Positions 1 to 9,548 of a stretch of 64,000 bases of DNA are shown here, piece by piece. Under the pieces are notes generated by a model. That model did not search any database and was not told the DNA's origin. It was given only the letters and a program-made list of their open reading frames with translations. The first letter of the stretch is position 1. The number at the start of each line of letters is the position of its first letter. A program made the translations under genes and the position numbers. Source of the DNA: CAVVSD01 sp963757125 (GTDB lineage: Bacteria > Actinomycetota > Thermoleophilia > Solirubrobacterales > Solirubrobacteraceae); the NCBI GenBank assembly GCA_963757125.1, contig CAVWQP010000009.1, forward strand, positions 1,426,001 through 1,490,000, read 5' to 3'.

Positions 1-196
1 ACGCGCCGGCCGACGCCAGGGCGGCCTCGAACACAGCCGCGCTCTCCTCGGTCAGGTGCGCCGCGCGCCCCGCTGCCGGGTTCTGTATCTCGACCGGTCC
101 GCCCTCGTACCAGCCGAAGAGGTCGTCGCAGCCGTCGTCGGGATCTGCGATGAAGCCGTCCAGCGACATCGACATGTTCGCGATCACTCGTGCCAT
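1..196 (-). CDS. RibD C-terminal/dihydrofolate-reductase-like protein, N-terminal fragment
   Basis: The minus strand encodes about 65 residues before the window edge, beginning MARVIANMSMSLDGFIADP. This is the usual opening of the small RibD_C/DHFR-fold reductases (YwjB/YyaP type): a beta strand, then a SLDGFIA motif at the NADPH/substrate pocket. The family reduces pyrimidine or folate-like substrates with NADPH, but no substrate can be inferred here. The start is uncertain. An in-frame ATG at 229 overlaps the stop of the upstream hydrolase (ATGA) and would add 11 residues; the ATG at 196 gives the family-typical N-terminus. Neither has a good ribosome-binding site, and the ATGA overlap suggests coupled translation. 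Missing: everything after about residue 65. Confidence 0.7.
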   Translation of the reverse strand, partial: MARVIANMSMSLDGFIADPDDGCDDLFGWYEGGPVEIQNPAAGRAAHLTEESAAVFEAALASAGA

Positions 197-225
197 GCAA
201 GGAGGACGACGCGCGCCCTCCGGAC

Positions 226-1692
226 TCATCGCGGCGGCAGGCTCGATCGCGGCAGCCGCGCCGCGGTCGCCACCGCCTGGGCGGGCGTGACCTTCAGCCG
301 CCCGCAGCCGTCGATCGGCTGCCCGCGCAGGAACCGCCGGGTGGCGGGTGCCGCGCAGCCGTCGGGCCCGGCGGAGAGCGTGTCGTGCCCCCAGCCCGGC
401 TCGCGCACGAGCCGCGCGTCCGGGAGCTGCGCCGCCAGGCGCCGCGCGCCCTCCAGGGGCGTGCGCAGGTCGAGCTCGCCGGACAGGATGAGGAACGGGA
501 CGTCGGGCAGCGGCGGCTCGGCCGGCGGCGGCTTTGCGGGCGACGGCCAGTGTCCGCAGACGGGCCAGAGCCCGGCGCGCAGTGCGGCGGTGCGGTCGAA
601 CGGGCTGACGGCGGCGTCGGGCACGGCCGCGAGCGCCGCCTGCATCTGGGCGTAGCGCGTCGCCGCCGGCGCCGTGCGGTCCCAGGCGGTCGGCGACTCC
701 TCGCACAGCGTCGCCGCGAAGAGACCCGGGCTGAAGTCGCGCAGCGTCCCCAGCGAGTCGAGCTGGTCGGCTGCGCGCGAGAGCCCGATGAGCGACGCGT
801 AGCGGCCCTTCAGCGCCTCGTCGACGACGATCGGGATCGCCTGCATGAGCGGGACGAACAGGTCGGTCGTCACGAGCAGCGTGTAGAGGTCGTCCTCGGT
901 GATCTGGACGGTGATGCTGCTGCGGCCGTCGCGCACGACGCGCTCCAGCGGCTTCGCCCGCAGCTGGGCGGCGAGCTTCTGCAGGTCCGCGATCGGGTGC
1001 TCGATGCCGCCGCAGCCGTACTCGCAGATCCGGTGCAGGACCCGCGGGATCGCCTGCACCGTCGCGAGCGAGAAGGGGTCCGTGCCGCTCGCCTCCAGCG
1101 GCGAGTCGAGGATGATGCGGTCCGTGTGCTGCGGGTAGCGCCGCGCGTACTCCAGCGCGACGCGCGTCCCGTAGGAGACGCCGTAGACGGCGATCTTCGG
1201 GACGCCGAGCCGGCGGCGGACCGCGTCGATGTCGGCCGCGACGTCCGCCGACGTGTAGAACGACCGCCTGGCGCCCAGCTCACGCGCGCAGGACGTGGCC
1301 GAGGCGACCTCCGACGCGGCGAACGCCTGCTCGTAGGCGCGACAGCGCACGAGGCCCGACCAGCCGGTGCCGCGCGTGTCGAGCGTGATGAGGTCGCGAC
1401 CGGCGCGGCGCGAGCCGAGCTCGTCGGCGAAGTCGGCGGTGAACGGGACGGTCGCCTGCCCGGGGCCGCCCGCGAGCGCCAGGACCGGAGCGCGCGTCGC
1501 CTTGCGGGCGCGGATGATCCCGACGTGCAGCGCGACGCTGCCGGGCACGTCGCCCGAGCGGTCGAGCGGCACGGTCACGGTCCGGCACTGCACGCCGCGT
1601 GGGCACGGCGTCGGGCGCTCGGCCGCCGACGCGGAGGCCGCGCCCACGAGCAGGGCGGCGAGGGCGAGCGTGATGGGAAGAAGTCGGCGCAC
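226..1692 (-). CDS. secreted alpha/beta hydrolase, TAP-like (prolyl/tripeptidyl aminopeptidase type)
   Basis: This 488-residue protein has a signal peptide (residues 1 to about 23, hydrophobic core then ASA-A), so it is probably exported. The alpha/beta-hydrolase features are an oxyanion-hole GGPGQ at about 75-79, the nucleophile elbow GVSYG with Ser173, a late acidic segment GELDLRTP and the catalytic His in GWGHD. The C-terminal region resembles the TAP-like domain of Streptomyces tripeptidyl aminopeptidases. A peptidase or esterase acting outside the membrane is likely. The GTG start abuts the menC stop with no gap, so it is the tail of the menB-menA-menC operon. It is far longer than MenH (about 250-270 residues) and exported, so I do not call it the menaquinone thioesterase/synthase MenH. 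Confidence 0.82.
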   Translation of the reverse strand: MRRLLPITLALAALLVGAASASAAERPTPCPRGVQCRTVTVPLDRSGDVPGSVALHVGIIRARKATRAPVLALAGGPGQATVPFTADFADELGSRRAGRDLITLDTRGTGWSGLVRCRAYEQAFAASEVASATSCARELGARRSFYTSADVAADIDAVRRRLGVPKIAVYGVSYGTRVALEYARRYPQHTDRIILDSPLEASGTDPFSLATVQAIPRVLHRICEYGCGGIEHPIADLQKLAAQLRAKPLERVVRDGRSSITVQITEDDLYTLLVTTDLFVPLMQAIPIVVDEALKGRYASLIGLSRAADQLDSLGTLRDFSPGLFAATLCEESPTAWDRTAPAATRYAQMQAALAAVPDAAVSPFDRTAALRAGLWPVCGHWPSPAKPPPAEPPLPDVPFLILSGELDLRTPLEGARRLAAQLPDARLVREPGWGHDTLSAGPDGCAAPATRRFLRGQPIDGCGRLKVTPAQAVATAARLPRSSLPPR

Positions 1693-2709
1693 TCAGAAGA
1701 GCCCGGGACCCGCGGGCACGGGGATGGCGCCGTCGCGAACCTGCAGCGCACCGGGCACCGGTAGATCCAGCAGACTAAGCGTTGCGAGCCCACATGGGGC
1801 CTGGACCCGCAGCGCGGCGGCGCAGTGCACCGCGGCCGCGATGCCCAGCGGCCCGTCGAACGTCGACGCCAGATAGACCTCCGCGCCCGTCGCCTGGGCG
1901 AGCGCCGCCGTCGCCAGCAGCCCGGAGATCCCGCCGCGGCGCGACACCTTCAGGCAGACCGCGTCGGCGGCGCCCGACGCCACGGCGCCCGGCTCGTCGC
2001 CGGTCTCGTCCATCGCGATGCGGACGGGCACGCGGTCGCGCACCTCGCGCAGCGCGCGGGTGCCGTGGACCGGCTCCTCGACGAGCTCGAGCCCGGCGGG
2101 GGCGAGCGCCTCGATCGTGCGGACGGCCTCCTCGACCTCCCAGGCGCCGTTCGCGTCGAGCCGCAGCTCGAGCTGCGGGCCGCCCGCGGCGCGGGCGGCG
2201 GCGACGCGGCCCGCGTCGTCGCCCACGCCGACCTTGAGCTTCACGCAGGTGAAGCCGGCCCGCGCGGCCTCCGCGCACGCGGCAGCGGCGGTCGCGCGGT
2301 CCGTGGCGTCGACCGTGGCGTTCACCGGCACGGCGGAGAGCGGGTCGTTCGTCAGCAGCTCGGCGACGGGACGGCCGGAGTGCTTGCCGGCGCGGTCCCA
2401 GAGCGCCAGGTCGATGGCGGCGAGCGCCTGCGGGAGGTCGGCGGTGGCGCGGCAGGCGTCGAGCACGGTGACGCCCTCCGCCTCGGGCCCGAGCGCGGCG
2501 ACCGCGGTGGCGTAGGCCGCGAGCGCGGCCCGGACCTCCGCGTCGCTGACGCCGTCGTAGGGCTCCAGCGGCGCGGCCTCGCCGCGCCCGATCACGTCGT
2601 CGTCGCCCTGCAGCCGGACGTCGAAGAGCGTGCGCTCGTGCAGCACGGCGTAGGACGTCCGCAGCGGCGACCGGAACGCGACCGTGCGCTCCTCCACGGT
2701 CAGGATCAT
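1693..2709 (-). CDS. menC: o-succinylbenzoate synthase (enolase superfamily)
   Basis: The 338-residue protein has the muconate-lactonizing-enzyme layout: an N-terminal capping domain (about 1-110) and a TIM-barrel domain. Visible barrel residues are the KLK pair (K157/K159), metal ligands D185 (RLDANGAW), E211/E212 (EEP) and D234 (MDET), and the opposite-face lysine K254 (CLKVS). OSB synthase dehydrates SHCHC to o-succinylbenzoate in menaquinone synthesis. Dipeptide epimerases and N-acylamino-acid racemases share this scaffold, and the assignment to MenC rests mainly on the men neighbours. The ATG overlaps the menA stop by 4 nt (ATGA), implying translational coupling. Confidence 0.85.
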   Translation of the reverse strand: MILTVEERTVAFRSPLRTSYAVLHERTLFDVRLQGDDDVIGRGEAAPLEPYDGVSDAEVRAALAAYATAVAALGPEAEGVTVLDACRATADLPQALAAIDLALWDRAGKHSGRPVAELLTNDPLSAVPVNATVDATDRATAAAACAEAARAGFTCVKLKVGVGDDAGRVAAARAAGGPQLELRLDANGAWEVEEAVRTIEALAPAGLELVEEPVHGTRALREVRDRVPVRIAMDETGDEPGAVASGAADAVCLKVSRRGGISGLLATAALAQATGAEVYLASTFDGPLGIAAAVHCAAALRVQAPCGLATLSLLDLPVPGALQVRDGAIPVPAGPGLF

Positions 2710-3596
2710 GAGATGAGGATGCCCGCCGTCAGCAGCACGCAGAACACGAGCTGCAGACCGGCGGTCCGGGCGAGCGCGCCGTTGAGCGTCGGCCCGTCCA
2801 CCCGCGTGCGCACGACGCCGACGAGCTTGACGGCGAGCGGCACCGTCAGCCACGGCAGCAGCCACCACAGCGCGGTCCAGGAGTCCGAGTCGGCGATCTC
2901 GATCGCGGCGATCGGCAGGAGCACGAGGAAGCCGACGGCCATGAGCGCCGCGTACTCGAAGCGGGCGCGCTCGCGCCCGAGCCGCACCGCCAACGTCCGC
3001 TTGCCCGCCCGTCGGTCGGTGTCCATGTCGCGGATGTTGTTCACGACGAGGATCGCGGTGACGAGCAGGCCGACCGGGACGGCGAGCGCGAAGGACTCCC
3101 ACGGCCAGGACTCGAGCTGCGCGAAGGCCGATCCGGCGACGGCGACGATGCCGAAGAAGAGGAACACGAAGACCTCGCCCAGGCCCTCGTAGCCGTACGG
3201 GCGCGGGCCGCCGGTGTAGAGCACGCCCGCGAGGATCGAGAGCACGCCGAGGACGAGCAGCTCCCAGCCCGCGACGACGACGAGGTAGACGCCGCACAGC
3301 GCCGCGGCGCCGAACGTCAGGTACGTCCACAGCAGCACCGTCTTGGGCGGGACGAGGCCGCCGGCCGTCACGCGCATCGGGCCGAGCCGCTCCTCGGTGT
3401 CGGCGCCGCGGCGCGCGTCGGAGTAGTCGTTGGAGAGGTTCGTCCCGACCTGGATGAGGATCGCGCCGAGCAGCGCGGCGATGAACGCGCCGGGACGGAA
3501 CACGTCGCGGGTGACGGCGATCGACGTCCCGACGAGGACCGGCGCCACGGCAGCGGGCAGCGTCCGCAGCCGGGCGGCCATGAGCCACATGCGCAT
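2706..3596 (-). CDS. menA: 1,4-dihydroxy-2-naphthoate polyprenyltransferase
   Basis: This is a 296-residue integral-membrane UbiA-family prenyltransferase that attaches the isoprenoid tail to DHNA to give demethylmenaquinone. The first Asp-rich, Mg-diphosphate-binding motif is NDYSDARRGAD (about 56-66) and the second is NNIRDMDTDRRAG. Between and after them lie long hydrophobic segments consistent with 8-9 transmembrane helices. PMRVTAGGLV and TGGPRPYGYEGLGE are typical MenA blocks. The ATG overlaps the last base of the menB stop (TGATG), so menB, menA and menC look like one transcript. Confidence 0.95.
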   Translation of the reverse strand: MRMWLMAARLRTLPAAVAPVLVGTSIAVTRDVFRPGAFIAALLGAILIQVGTNLSNDYSDARRGADTEERLGPMRVTAGGLVPPKTVLLWTYLTFGAAALCGVYLVVVAGWELLVLGVLSILAGVLYTGGPRPYGYEGLGEVFVFLFFGIVAVAGSAFAQLESWPWESFALAVPVGLLVTAILVVNNIRDMDTDRRAGKRTLAVRLGRERARFEYAALMAVGFLVLLPIAAIEIADSDSWTALWWLLPWLTVPLAVKLVGVVRTRVDGPTLNGALARTAGLQLVFCVLLTAGILIS

Positions 3597-4421
3597 CAGG
3601 CGCGCCGGGGGAACCTGGAGAAGTCGGGCGAGCGGCGGGCCTTGTAGGCCTCGCGGCCCTCCTTCGCCTCGTCGCTGGCGTAGAAGAGGAGGTTCGCGTC
3701 GTGGGCGAGCTGCTGGATGCCCGCGTAGCCGTCCTCGTGCGCGTGGAAGGACGCCTTCACGAGCCGCAGCGCGAAGGGGGAGAGGGCCAGCATCTCGCGG
3801 CACCAGGAGACCGTCTCCTCCTCGAGGCGGTCGAGCGGCACGACGGTGTTGACCAGGCCCATCTCGAGGGCCTGCTCGGCGTCGTACTGGCGACACAGCA
3901 GCCACATCTCCTTGGCCTTCTTCGTCCCGACGAGGTCGCGCATGAGCGACGCGCCGAACCCGCCGTCCCACGATCCGACGCGCGGACCGGTCTGGCCGAA
4001 GCGCGCGTTGTCGGCGGCGATCGTGAGGTCGCAGACCATGTGGAGCACCTGGCCGCCGCCGACGGCGTAGCCGGCGACCATCGCGACGACCGGCTTGGGC
4101 AGCCGGCGGATCTGGACGTGCAGGTCGGTGACGTGGAAGCGGCCGACGGACGCGCCCCTCGGCGACGTAGCCCGTGTCGCCCCGCACGTTCTGGTCGCCG
4201 CCGGAGCAGAACGCGAGCGGGCCCTCGCCGGTCAGGACGATCACGCCGACCGACGGGTCCTCGCGTGCCTTCTCCAGCGCGTCGGAGATCTCGACGATGG
4301 TCTTGGGGCGGAAGGCGTTGCGCACCTCAGGGCGATCGATCGTGATCTTGGCGATGCCGTCGTCGCTGAGCTCGTAGCGGATGTCGCCGTACTCGCCGCC
4401 CGGGGTCCAGTCCACGCTCAT
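3596..4421 (-). CDS. menB: 1,4-dihydroxy-2-naphthoyl-CoA synthase, interrupted by a +1 frameshift
   Basis: This crotonase-family enzyme closes the second ring of naphthoquinone (OSB-CoA to DHNA-CoA). The N-terminal part (MSVDWTPGGEYGDIRYEL through FCSGGDQNVRG) and the C-terminal part (VVAMVAGYAVGGGQVLHM to SRFPRRA) are in different frames. Removing one base from the C4 run at 4155-4158 (plus strand), near codon 88, joins them into a normal 274-residue protein. The oxyanion-hole CSGGDQ and the downstream GGGQ turn are both present. The +1 error sits just after the conserved GDTGYV segment. A sequencing or assembly insertion is the simplest reading; recent inactivation is possible. ATG 4421 is preceded by a -10-like TAGTGT 8 nt upstream, suggesting a leaderless mRNA. 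Confidence 0.9.
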
Positions 4422-4429
4422 GGGCGGGC

Positions 4430-4435
4430 ACACTA
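4430..4435 (-). promoter_or_regulatory. -10 hexamer of menB (leaderless type)
   Basis: On the minus strand TAGTGT is followed by 8 nt and then the menB ATG, placing the expected transcription start at the start codon itself. The whole gap to the divergent menE is only 21 bp, so the -35 region must lie inside menE. Confidence 0.45.
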
Positions 4436-4442
4436 GTGGCGC

Positions 4443-5721
4443 ATGGAGGTCCAGGCCTGGCTCCCGCGCGCCGCCGAGCGCCACCCCGACGCGACCGCGC
4501 TCGTGACCGGCGGGCGCACCGTGTCCTACGCCGCGCTGCTCGACGACGCCGATGCCGCCGCGCGCCGGCTGCACGCGCGCGGCGCCCGCGCGGGGGACCG
4601 GGTCGGCATCGCGCTGCCGCCCGGCGGGGCGTTCGCGGTCGCGCTGCATGGGTGCCTGCGTCTGGGCGCCGTCGCGGTCCCCGTCGACCTGCGGCTCGGC
4701 GACGAGGAGCGCGCCGCGCGCTCCGCGACCTGCGCCGTCACGGTCGACGCGCCGCTCGACGGCCCCGAGGCGGACGCCCCGCTCGTCGCGACCCACGACC
4801 TCGACGCCGTCGCCGCCGTCATCCACACCTCGGGCACGACCGGCACGGGTCGCGCGATCGAGCTGACCTACGGCAACTGGCTGTGGAGCGCGCTCGGCTC
4901 GGCCGTCGCGCTCGGCCTGGACCCCGAGGAGCGCTGGCTCAGCGCCCTGCCGCTCGCGCACGTGGGCGGCCTGTCGATCCTCCTGCGCTCCGCGATCTAC
5001 GGGACGACGGCGGTCGTCCACCCGGCCTTCGACCTCGACGCGGTGCTCGACGAGCTGGGCCGCTCGACGCTCGTCTCGCTCGTCCCGACCCAGCTGTCCC
5101 GGCTGCTCGACGCCGGCCTGCGCGAGCCGCCGCGCCTGCGCGCCGTGCTGCTCGGCGGCGGGCCGATCCCGCCGGTGCTGCTCGAGCGCTCGGCGGAGGC
5201 CCGGCGTGACCGTCGTGTCGACCTACGGCCTCACGGAGGCGTGCTCGCAGGTGACGACGGGCGGCTTCCCGCTCTTCTGCACCCGCGTGGCGCTCTCGCC
5301 CGCCGGCGAGATCCTCGTCGCCGGCCCCACGGTCGCGCCGGGCTCGCGCGGCGACGACGGCCTCCTGCACAGCGGCGACCTCGGCGGCCTCGACGCGGAC
5401 GGCAGCCTGCGGATCACAGGCCGCGCGGCGGACACGATCGTGACCGGCGGGGAGAACGTCGCGCCGGCGGAGGTCGAGGCCGTCCTCGAGGCGCACGCGG
5501 CCGTCTCGGAGGCGGCGGTCCACGCGCGACCGGACGACGAATGGGGGGAGGCGGTGGTCGCGACCGTCGTGCTGGCGCCGGGCGCCGCCGCGACGGCCGA
5601 CGAGCTGCGCGCCCACGTGCGCGAGCGCCTGGCCGCCTTCAAGGTGCCGAAGGACGTCGGGTTCGCGACGACGCTCCCGCGGACGCCCTCGGGGAAGCTT
5701 CTTCGTAGGCTCCTCGCATGA
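4443..5721 (+). CDS. menE: o-succinylbenzoate-CoA ligase, interrupted by a +1 frameshift
   Basis: This adenylate-forming ligase activates OSB to OSB-CoA, the substrate of MenB. Visible motifs are the nucleotide-binding HTSGTTGTG (about 128-136), TYGLTEA, HSGDLGGLDADG, GRAADTIVTGGENV and the catalytic-lysine tail PSGKLLRR. The first about 252 codons and the remainder are in different frames. Deleting one C from the CCC at 5200-5202 restores continuity (EAGVTVVSTYGLTEA) and a 425-residue protein, slightly short but normal for actinobacterial MenE. It is divergent from menB with a 21-bp gap, and its stop overlaps the next ATG (ATGA). As with menB, the insertion is probably a sequence error. Confidence 0.9.
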
Positions 5722-6566
5722 CTGATGCCGACGAGCTGCGCGCGCAGATCACCGACCGCTGGGAGCGCGCCGCGGCGGGATGGGGCGCGCAGCGGGCGAT
5801 GTTCCAGGCGGCCGCGGAGCCCGTCTCGCAATGGCTCGTCGAGCGCGTCGACCCGCAGCCGGGCCTGAAGATGCTCGAGCTCGCGGCGGGGCCGGCCGAC
5901 ACGGGCCTGCGCGCCGCCGAGCTGCTGCATCCGATGGGGACGATGGTCATCACCGACGTCGCCGAGCCGATGCTCGAGGTCGCGAGGGCGCGCGCCGCCG
6001 AGCTCGGCATCACGAACGTCGAGTTCGCGGTCATGGACGCCGAGTGGATCGACCTGCCGACCGCCGACGTCGACGGGGTCCTGTGCCGCTGGGGCTACAT
6101 GCTGGTCGCCGATCCCGGCGCCGCGCTGCGCGAGACGCGTCGCGTGCTCAAGCCGGGCGGGACCGTCGCGCTCGCGGCGTGGACGGGCCCCGAGGACAAC
6201 CCGTGGTCCTCGGTGCCCAACCAGGAGCTCGTCCGCATGGGTGCGGCCGAGCCGCCCGACCCGACCGCGCCCGGGCAGTTCTTCTGGCGCGACCCGGCGG
6301 TCATCGCCGAGGCGCTCGAGGAGGCGGGCTTCGTGCTCGCCGAGATCGACCAGGTCGACTTCACCTTCCGCTACCCGAGCCTCGACGACTGGTGGGACGC
6401 GCAGCTGGAGCTCTCGCCCGGTCTGCGCGAGGGGGTCACGAAGATCACGCCCGCGCAGCGCGACGACCTGCGCGACGCGGTCGACGCACGCCTGGCCGAG
6501 CACGTCGCCGAGGACGGCACGGTCGCGCTGCCGGCCCGGACCCACGTGGCAGCCGCGTCCGCTTGA
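5718..6566 (+). CDS. class I SAM-dependent methyltransferase (possible demethylmenaquinone methyltransferase)
   Basis: The 282-residue Rossmann methyltransferase has motif I MLELAAGPADTG (the usual GxGxG is altered to AGPAD), an acidic residue after strand 2 (ITDVAEPML), a motif-IV-like VDGVLCRWGYMLV and a post-motif RVLKPGGTVALAAW. The last resembles UbiE/MenG enzymes. Translation is coupled to menE by an ATGA overlap, and the last missing step of menaquinone synthesis is ring methylation, so a MenG role is plausible. The sequence is not a clear UbiE, however, and could methylate another small molecule. A TAGGCT hexamer 6 nt before the ATG may also provide a leaderless promoter. Confidence 0.75.
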   Translation: MTDADELRAQITDRWERAAAGWGAQRAMFQAAAEPVSQWLVERVDPQPGLKMLELAAGPADTGLRAAELLHPMGTMVITDVAEPMLEVARARAAELGITNVEFAVMDAEWIDLPTADVDGVLCRWGYMLVADPGAALRETRRVLKPGGTVALAAWTGPEDNPWSSVPNQELVRMGAAEPPDPTAPGQFFWRDPAVIAEALEEAGFVLAEIDQVDFTFRYPSLDDWWDAQLELSPGLREGVTKITPAQRDDLRDAVDARLAEHVAEDGTVALPARTHVAAASA

Positions 6567-7999
6567 CGATCAGCACGGTCCACGGCAAGCCGGCCGCGCC
6601 GGTGATCGGGGCGCTCCTGCTGTCCGCGCTGACCTACGCCCTGGCGCAGACGCTCGTCGCGCCGGCGATCCCCGCCCTCACGCGGGAGTTCGGCACGGAG
6701 TCCTCGACGACGTCCTGGGTGCTCACCGGGTTCCTGCTCTCGGCGTCGGTGTGCACGCCGCTCGCGGGCAAGCTCGGCGACCTGTTCGGCAAGGCGCGCG
6801 TCCTGACCGGCGTGCTGCTCATCTTCTCCTTCGGCTCGATCGTCTCCGGGCTCGCGGGCTCGATCGAGATGGTCATCGCCGGGCGGGTCATCCAGGGCGT
6901 CGCCGGCGGGGTGTTCCCGCTCGCCTTCGGGATCATCAACGACGAGCTCCCGGCCGAGCGGCGCTCGGTCGCCATCGGGATGATCTCGGCGATGTTCGGC
7001 ATCGGCGGCGGCATCGGCCTGCCGCTGTCCGGCGCGATCGTCGACAACACGGACATCTCCTGGCTGTTCTGGATCGGGCTGCTCGCGCTGCCCGCGGCGT
7101 TCCTCGTCCACCGCGTGGTCCCGCCGTCGCCGGCGCGGGAGCGCACGCGGATCGACTGGGGCGGCGCCGCGCTGCTCTCGCTCGGCCTCGCCGCGCTGCT
7201 GCTCGGGATCTCCAAGGCGAACAGCTGGGGCTGGGGGTCGGGGAGGACGGTGCTGGCGCTGCTCGGCGGCGTGGTCGTCCTCGGCGTCTTCGTCGCGTTC
7301 GAGCTGCGTCGCAGCCAGCCGCTCGTCGACATGCGGGTCCTCGCCGAGCGCCCGGTGCTGGCGACGAACATCACGGGCTTCCTCATCGGCGTGGCGATGT
7401 TCGGCTCGTTCCTCATGGTCCCGCAGTTCGCGCAGGCGCCGGAGTCGACGGGCTACGGGTTCGGCATGACGGTCCTGCAGTCGGGGCTGCTCATGGCCCC
7501 GGCGTCGTTCGTGATGCTCGTCTGCGGCCCGCTCGCGGGGCTGCTGGGCAACCGCATCGGCTTCCGTGCGGTGCTCGCCGCGGGCACCGTCGCCAACGCG
7601 ATCTCCTTCGCCATCCTCGCCGTCGCGCACGACACGACGCTCCAGTTCATCGCGTCGAACCTCATCCTCGGCGTCGGGATCTCGTTCGGGTTCGCGTCGA
7701 TGGCGAACCTCATCGTCGGCCTGGTCGACCCGAGCGAGGTGGGCGTCGCGACCGGCATCAACACGATCATGCGGACCGTCGGCGGCGCGTTCGGCGCGGC
7801 GGTCGTCACGGCATTGCTCACCGCCGACACGATCGGCGTCTCGAGCATCCCGACCGAGCACGCCTACACCGAGGCGTTCACGATCTCGGTCGTCATCTGC
7901 CTGCTCGCGCTGCTCGCCGCGCTGTGGATCCCGCGCTCCCGGCGGCCGCGTCCCGCGCCTGCGCCGCGGCCGCAGGCCGCGGGCTCGGCGACCGCCTGA
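6563..7999 (+). CDS. MFS drug/proton antiporter, DHA2 (EmrB/QacA-like) family
   Basis: A 478-residue polytopic protein with the MFS motif-A loop GKLGDLFGKARVL after the second helix and the antiporter motif C-like GIGGGIGLPLSGAI. The length and spacing fit the 14-helix DHA2 exporters. It ends in a short Pro/Arg-rich cytoplasmic tail. I start it at TTG 6563, which overlaps the preceding stop (TTGA), because the membrane part begins soon after and no closer ATG or GTG exists. It is probably cotranscribed with menE and the methyltransferase. The substrate is unknown; the family exports lipophilic drugs or metabolites. Confidence 0.85.
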   Translation: MTISTVHGKPAAPVIGALLLSALTYALAQTLVAPAIPALTREFGTESSTTSWVLTGFLLSASVCTPLAGKLGDLFGKARVLTGVLLIFSFGSIVSGLAGSIEMVIAGRVIQGVAGGVFPLAFGIINDELPAERRSVAIGMISAMFGIGGGIGLPLSGAIVDNTDISWLFWIGLLALPAAFLVHRVVPPSPARERTRIDWGGAALLSLGLAALLLGISKANSWGWGSGRTVLALLGGVVVLGVFVAFELRRSQPLVDMRVLAERPVLATNITGFLIGVAMFGSFLMVPQFAQAPESTGYGFGMTVLQSGLLMAPASFVMLVCGPLAGLLGNRIGFRAVLAAGTVANAISFAILAVAHDTTLQFIASNLILGVGISFGFASMANLIVGLVDPSEVGVATGINTIMRTVGGAFGAAVVTALLTADTIGVSSIPTEHAYTEAFTISVVICLLALLAALWIPRSRRPRPAPAPRPQAAGSATA

Positions 8000-8013
8000 G
8001 CGCGGTGATCTTC

Positions 8014-8019
8014 TAGAGT
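8014..8019 (+). promoter_or_regulatory. -10 hexamer of ilvC (leaderless type)
   Basis: TAGAGT lies exactly 8 nt before the ilvC ATG and no ribosome-binding site is visible, so transcription probably starts at or next to the A of the start codon. Confidence 0.5.
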
Positions 8020-8027
8020 CGCGCCCC

Positions 8028-9026
<999 letters not shown>

Positions 9027-9029
9027 CCG

Positions 9030-9539
9030 ATGCCGGACTTCCTGCCGCCTCGGGCACCCGATTCGCAGGAAGAAAACCCGCCCCCCAGGTGGGAGGCCCA
9101 TCCGCAGGACGGCGCCGACCAGGCGCGGATGGTCGTGGCCGCGAAGGCGGGCGCCGCGCCCGTCGTGCAGGCCGGGGAGCACCCGCCGCGCAACGCGCAC
9201 GCGCTCTGGTCGCTGGGCGTCGCCGTCGGCGGTCTTGCGCTGCTGCTCCTGAGCGTCGGGGTCGCGGGGCTGATCACCCTCGCGTTCGGCCTCATCGCGA
9301 TCAACCTCGGCCGCCGGGGGCGCGCCCGCGCGGTGGGGGAGGGCGTCGGCGGCTATCGGGCCGCGCGTTGGGGCGTGACGCTGGGATTCGTCCTGATCGC
9401 GTTGTCGGTCCTCGTGATCATCGGATGGATCCTGGTCCTCGTGTTCGACTGGAACATCACGACCGACGTCGGCGGCGACAGCCCGTCCGCACCGACGGAC
9501 CTGAGCACGATCGCCCTCCTGCTCCGGGGGCACTTGTAA
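9030..9539 (+). CDS. small DUF4190-like membrane protein
   Basis: A 169-residue protein with a Pro-rich polar N-terminus (about 1-60), two transmembrane segments (about 60-92 and 112-137) and a short basic loop INLGRRGRARA between them. The loop and helix pair are what DUF4190-type proteins show. The C-terminal tail is exported or periplasmic-facing by this topology. The function is unknown. It sits between ilvC and serC with almost no gap, so it is probably cotranscribed with ilvC. Confidence 0.65.
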   Translation: MPDFLPPRAPDSQEENPPPRWEAHPQDGADQARMVVAAKAGAAPVVQAGEHPPRNAHALWSLGVAVGGLALLLLSVGVAGLITLAFGLIAINLGRRGRARAVGEGVGGYRAARWGVTLGFVLIALSVLVIIGWILVLVFDWNITTDVGGDSPSAPTDLSTIALLLRGHL

Positions 9540-9548
9540 CCTCGGGCC

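Noticed and set aside
226..1692. MenH role for the alpha/beta hydrolase in the men operon
   Set aside because: It has a signal peptide, is nearly twice the length of MenH and has a TAP-like C-terminal region.
190..3192. Long plus-strand open frames opposite the hydrolase, menC and menA
   Set aside because: Arg/Gly/Ala-rich translations with no family motif, caused by GC-rich codon bias opposite real minus-strand genes. The same applies to long antisense frames across serA, hpaE, the Liv genes, argH and the PBP.
4155..4158. Programmed frameshift in menB
   Set aside because: No slippery-heptamer plus pseudoknot arrangement is evident, and four other genes show the same kind of single insertion, so an error is simpler.
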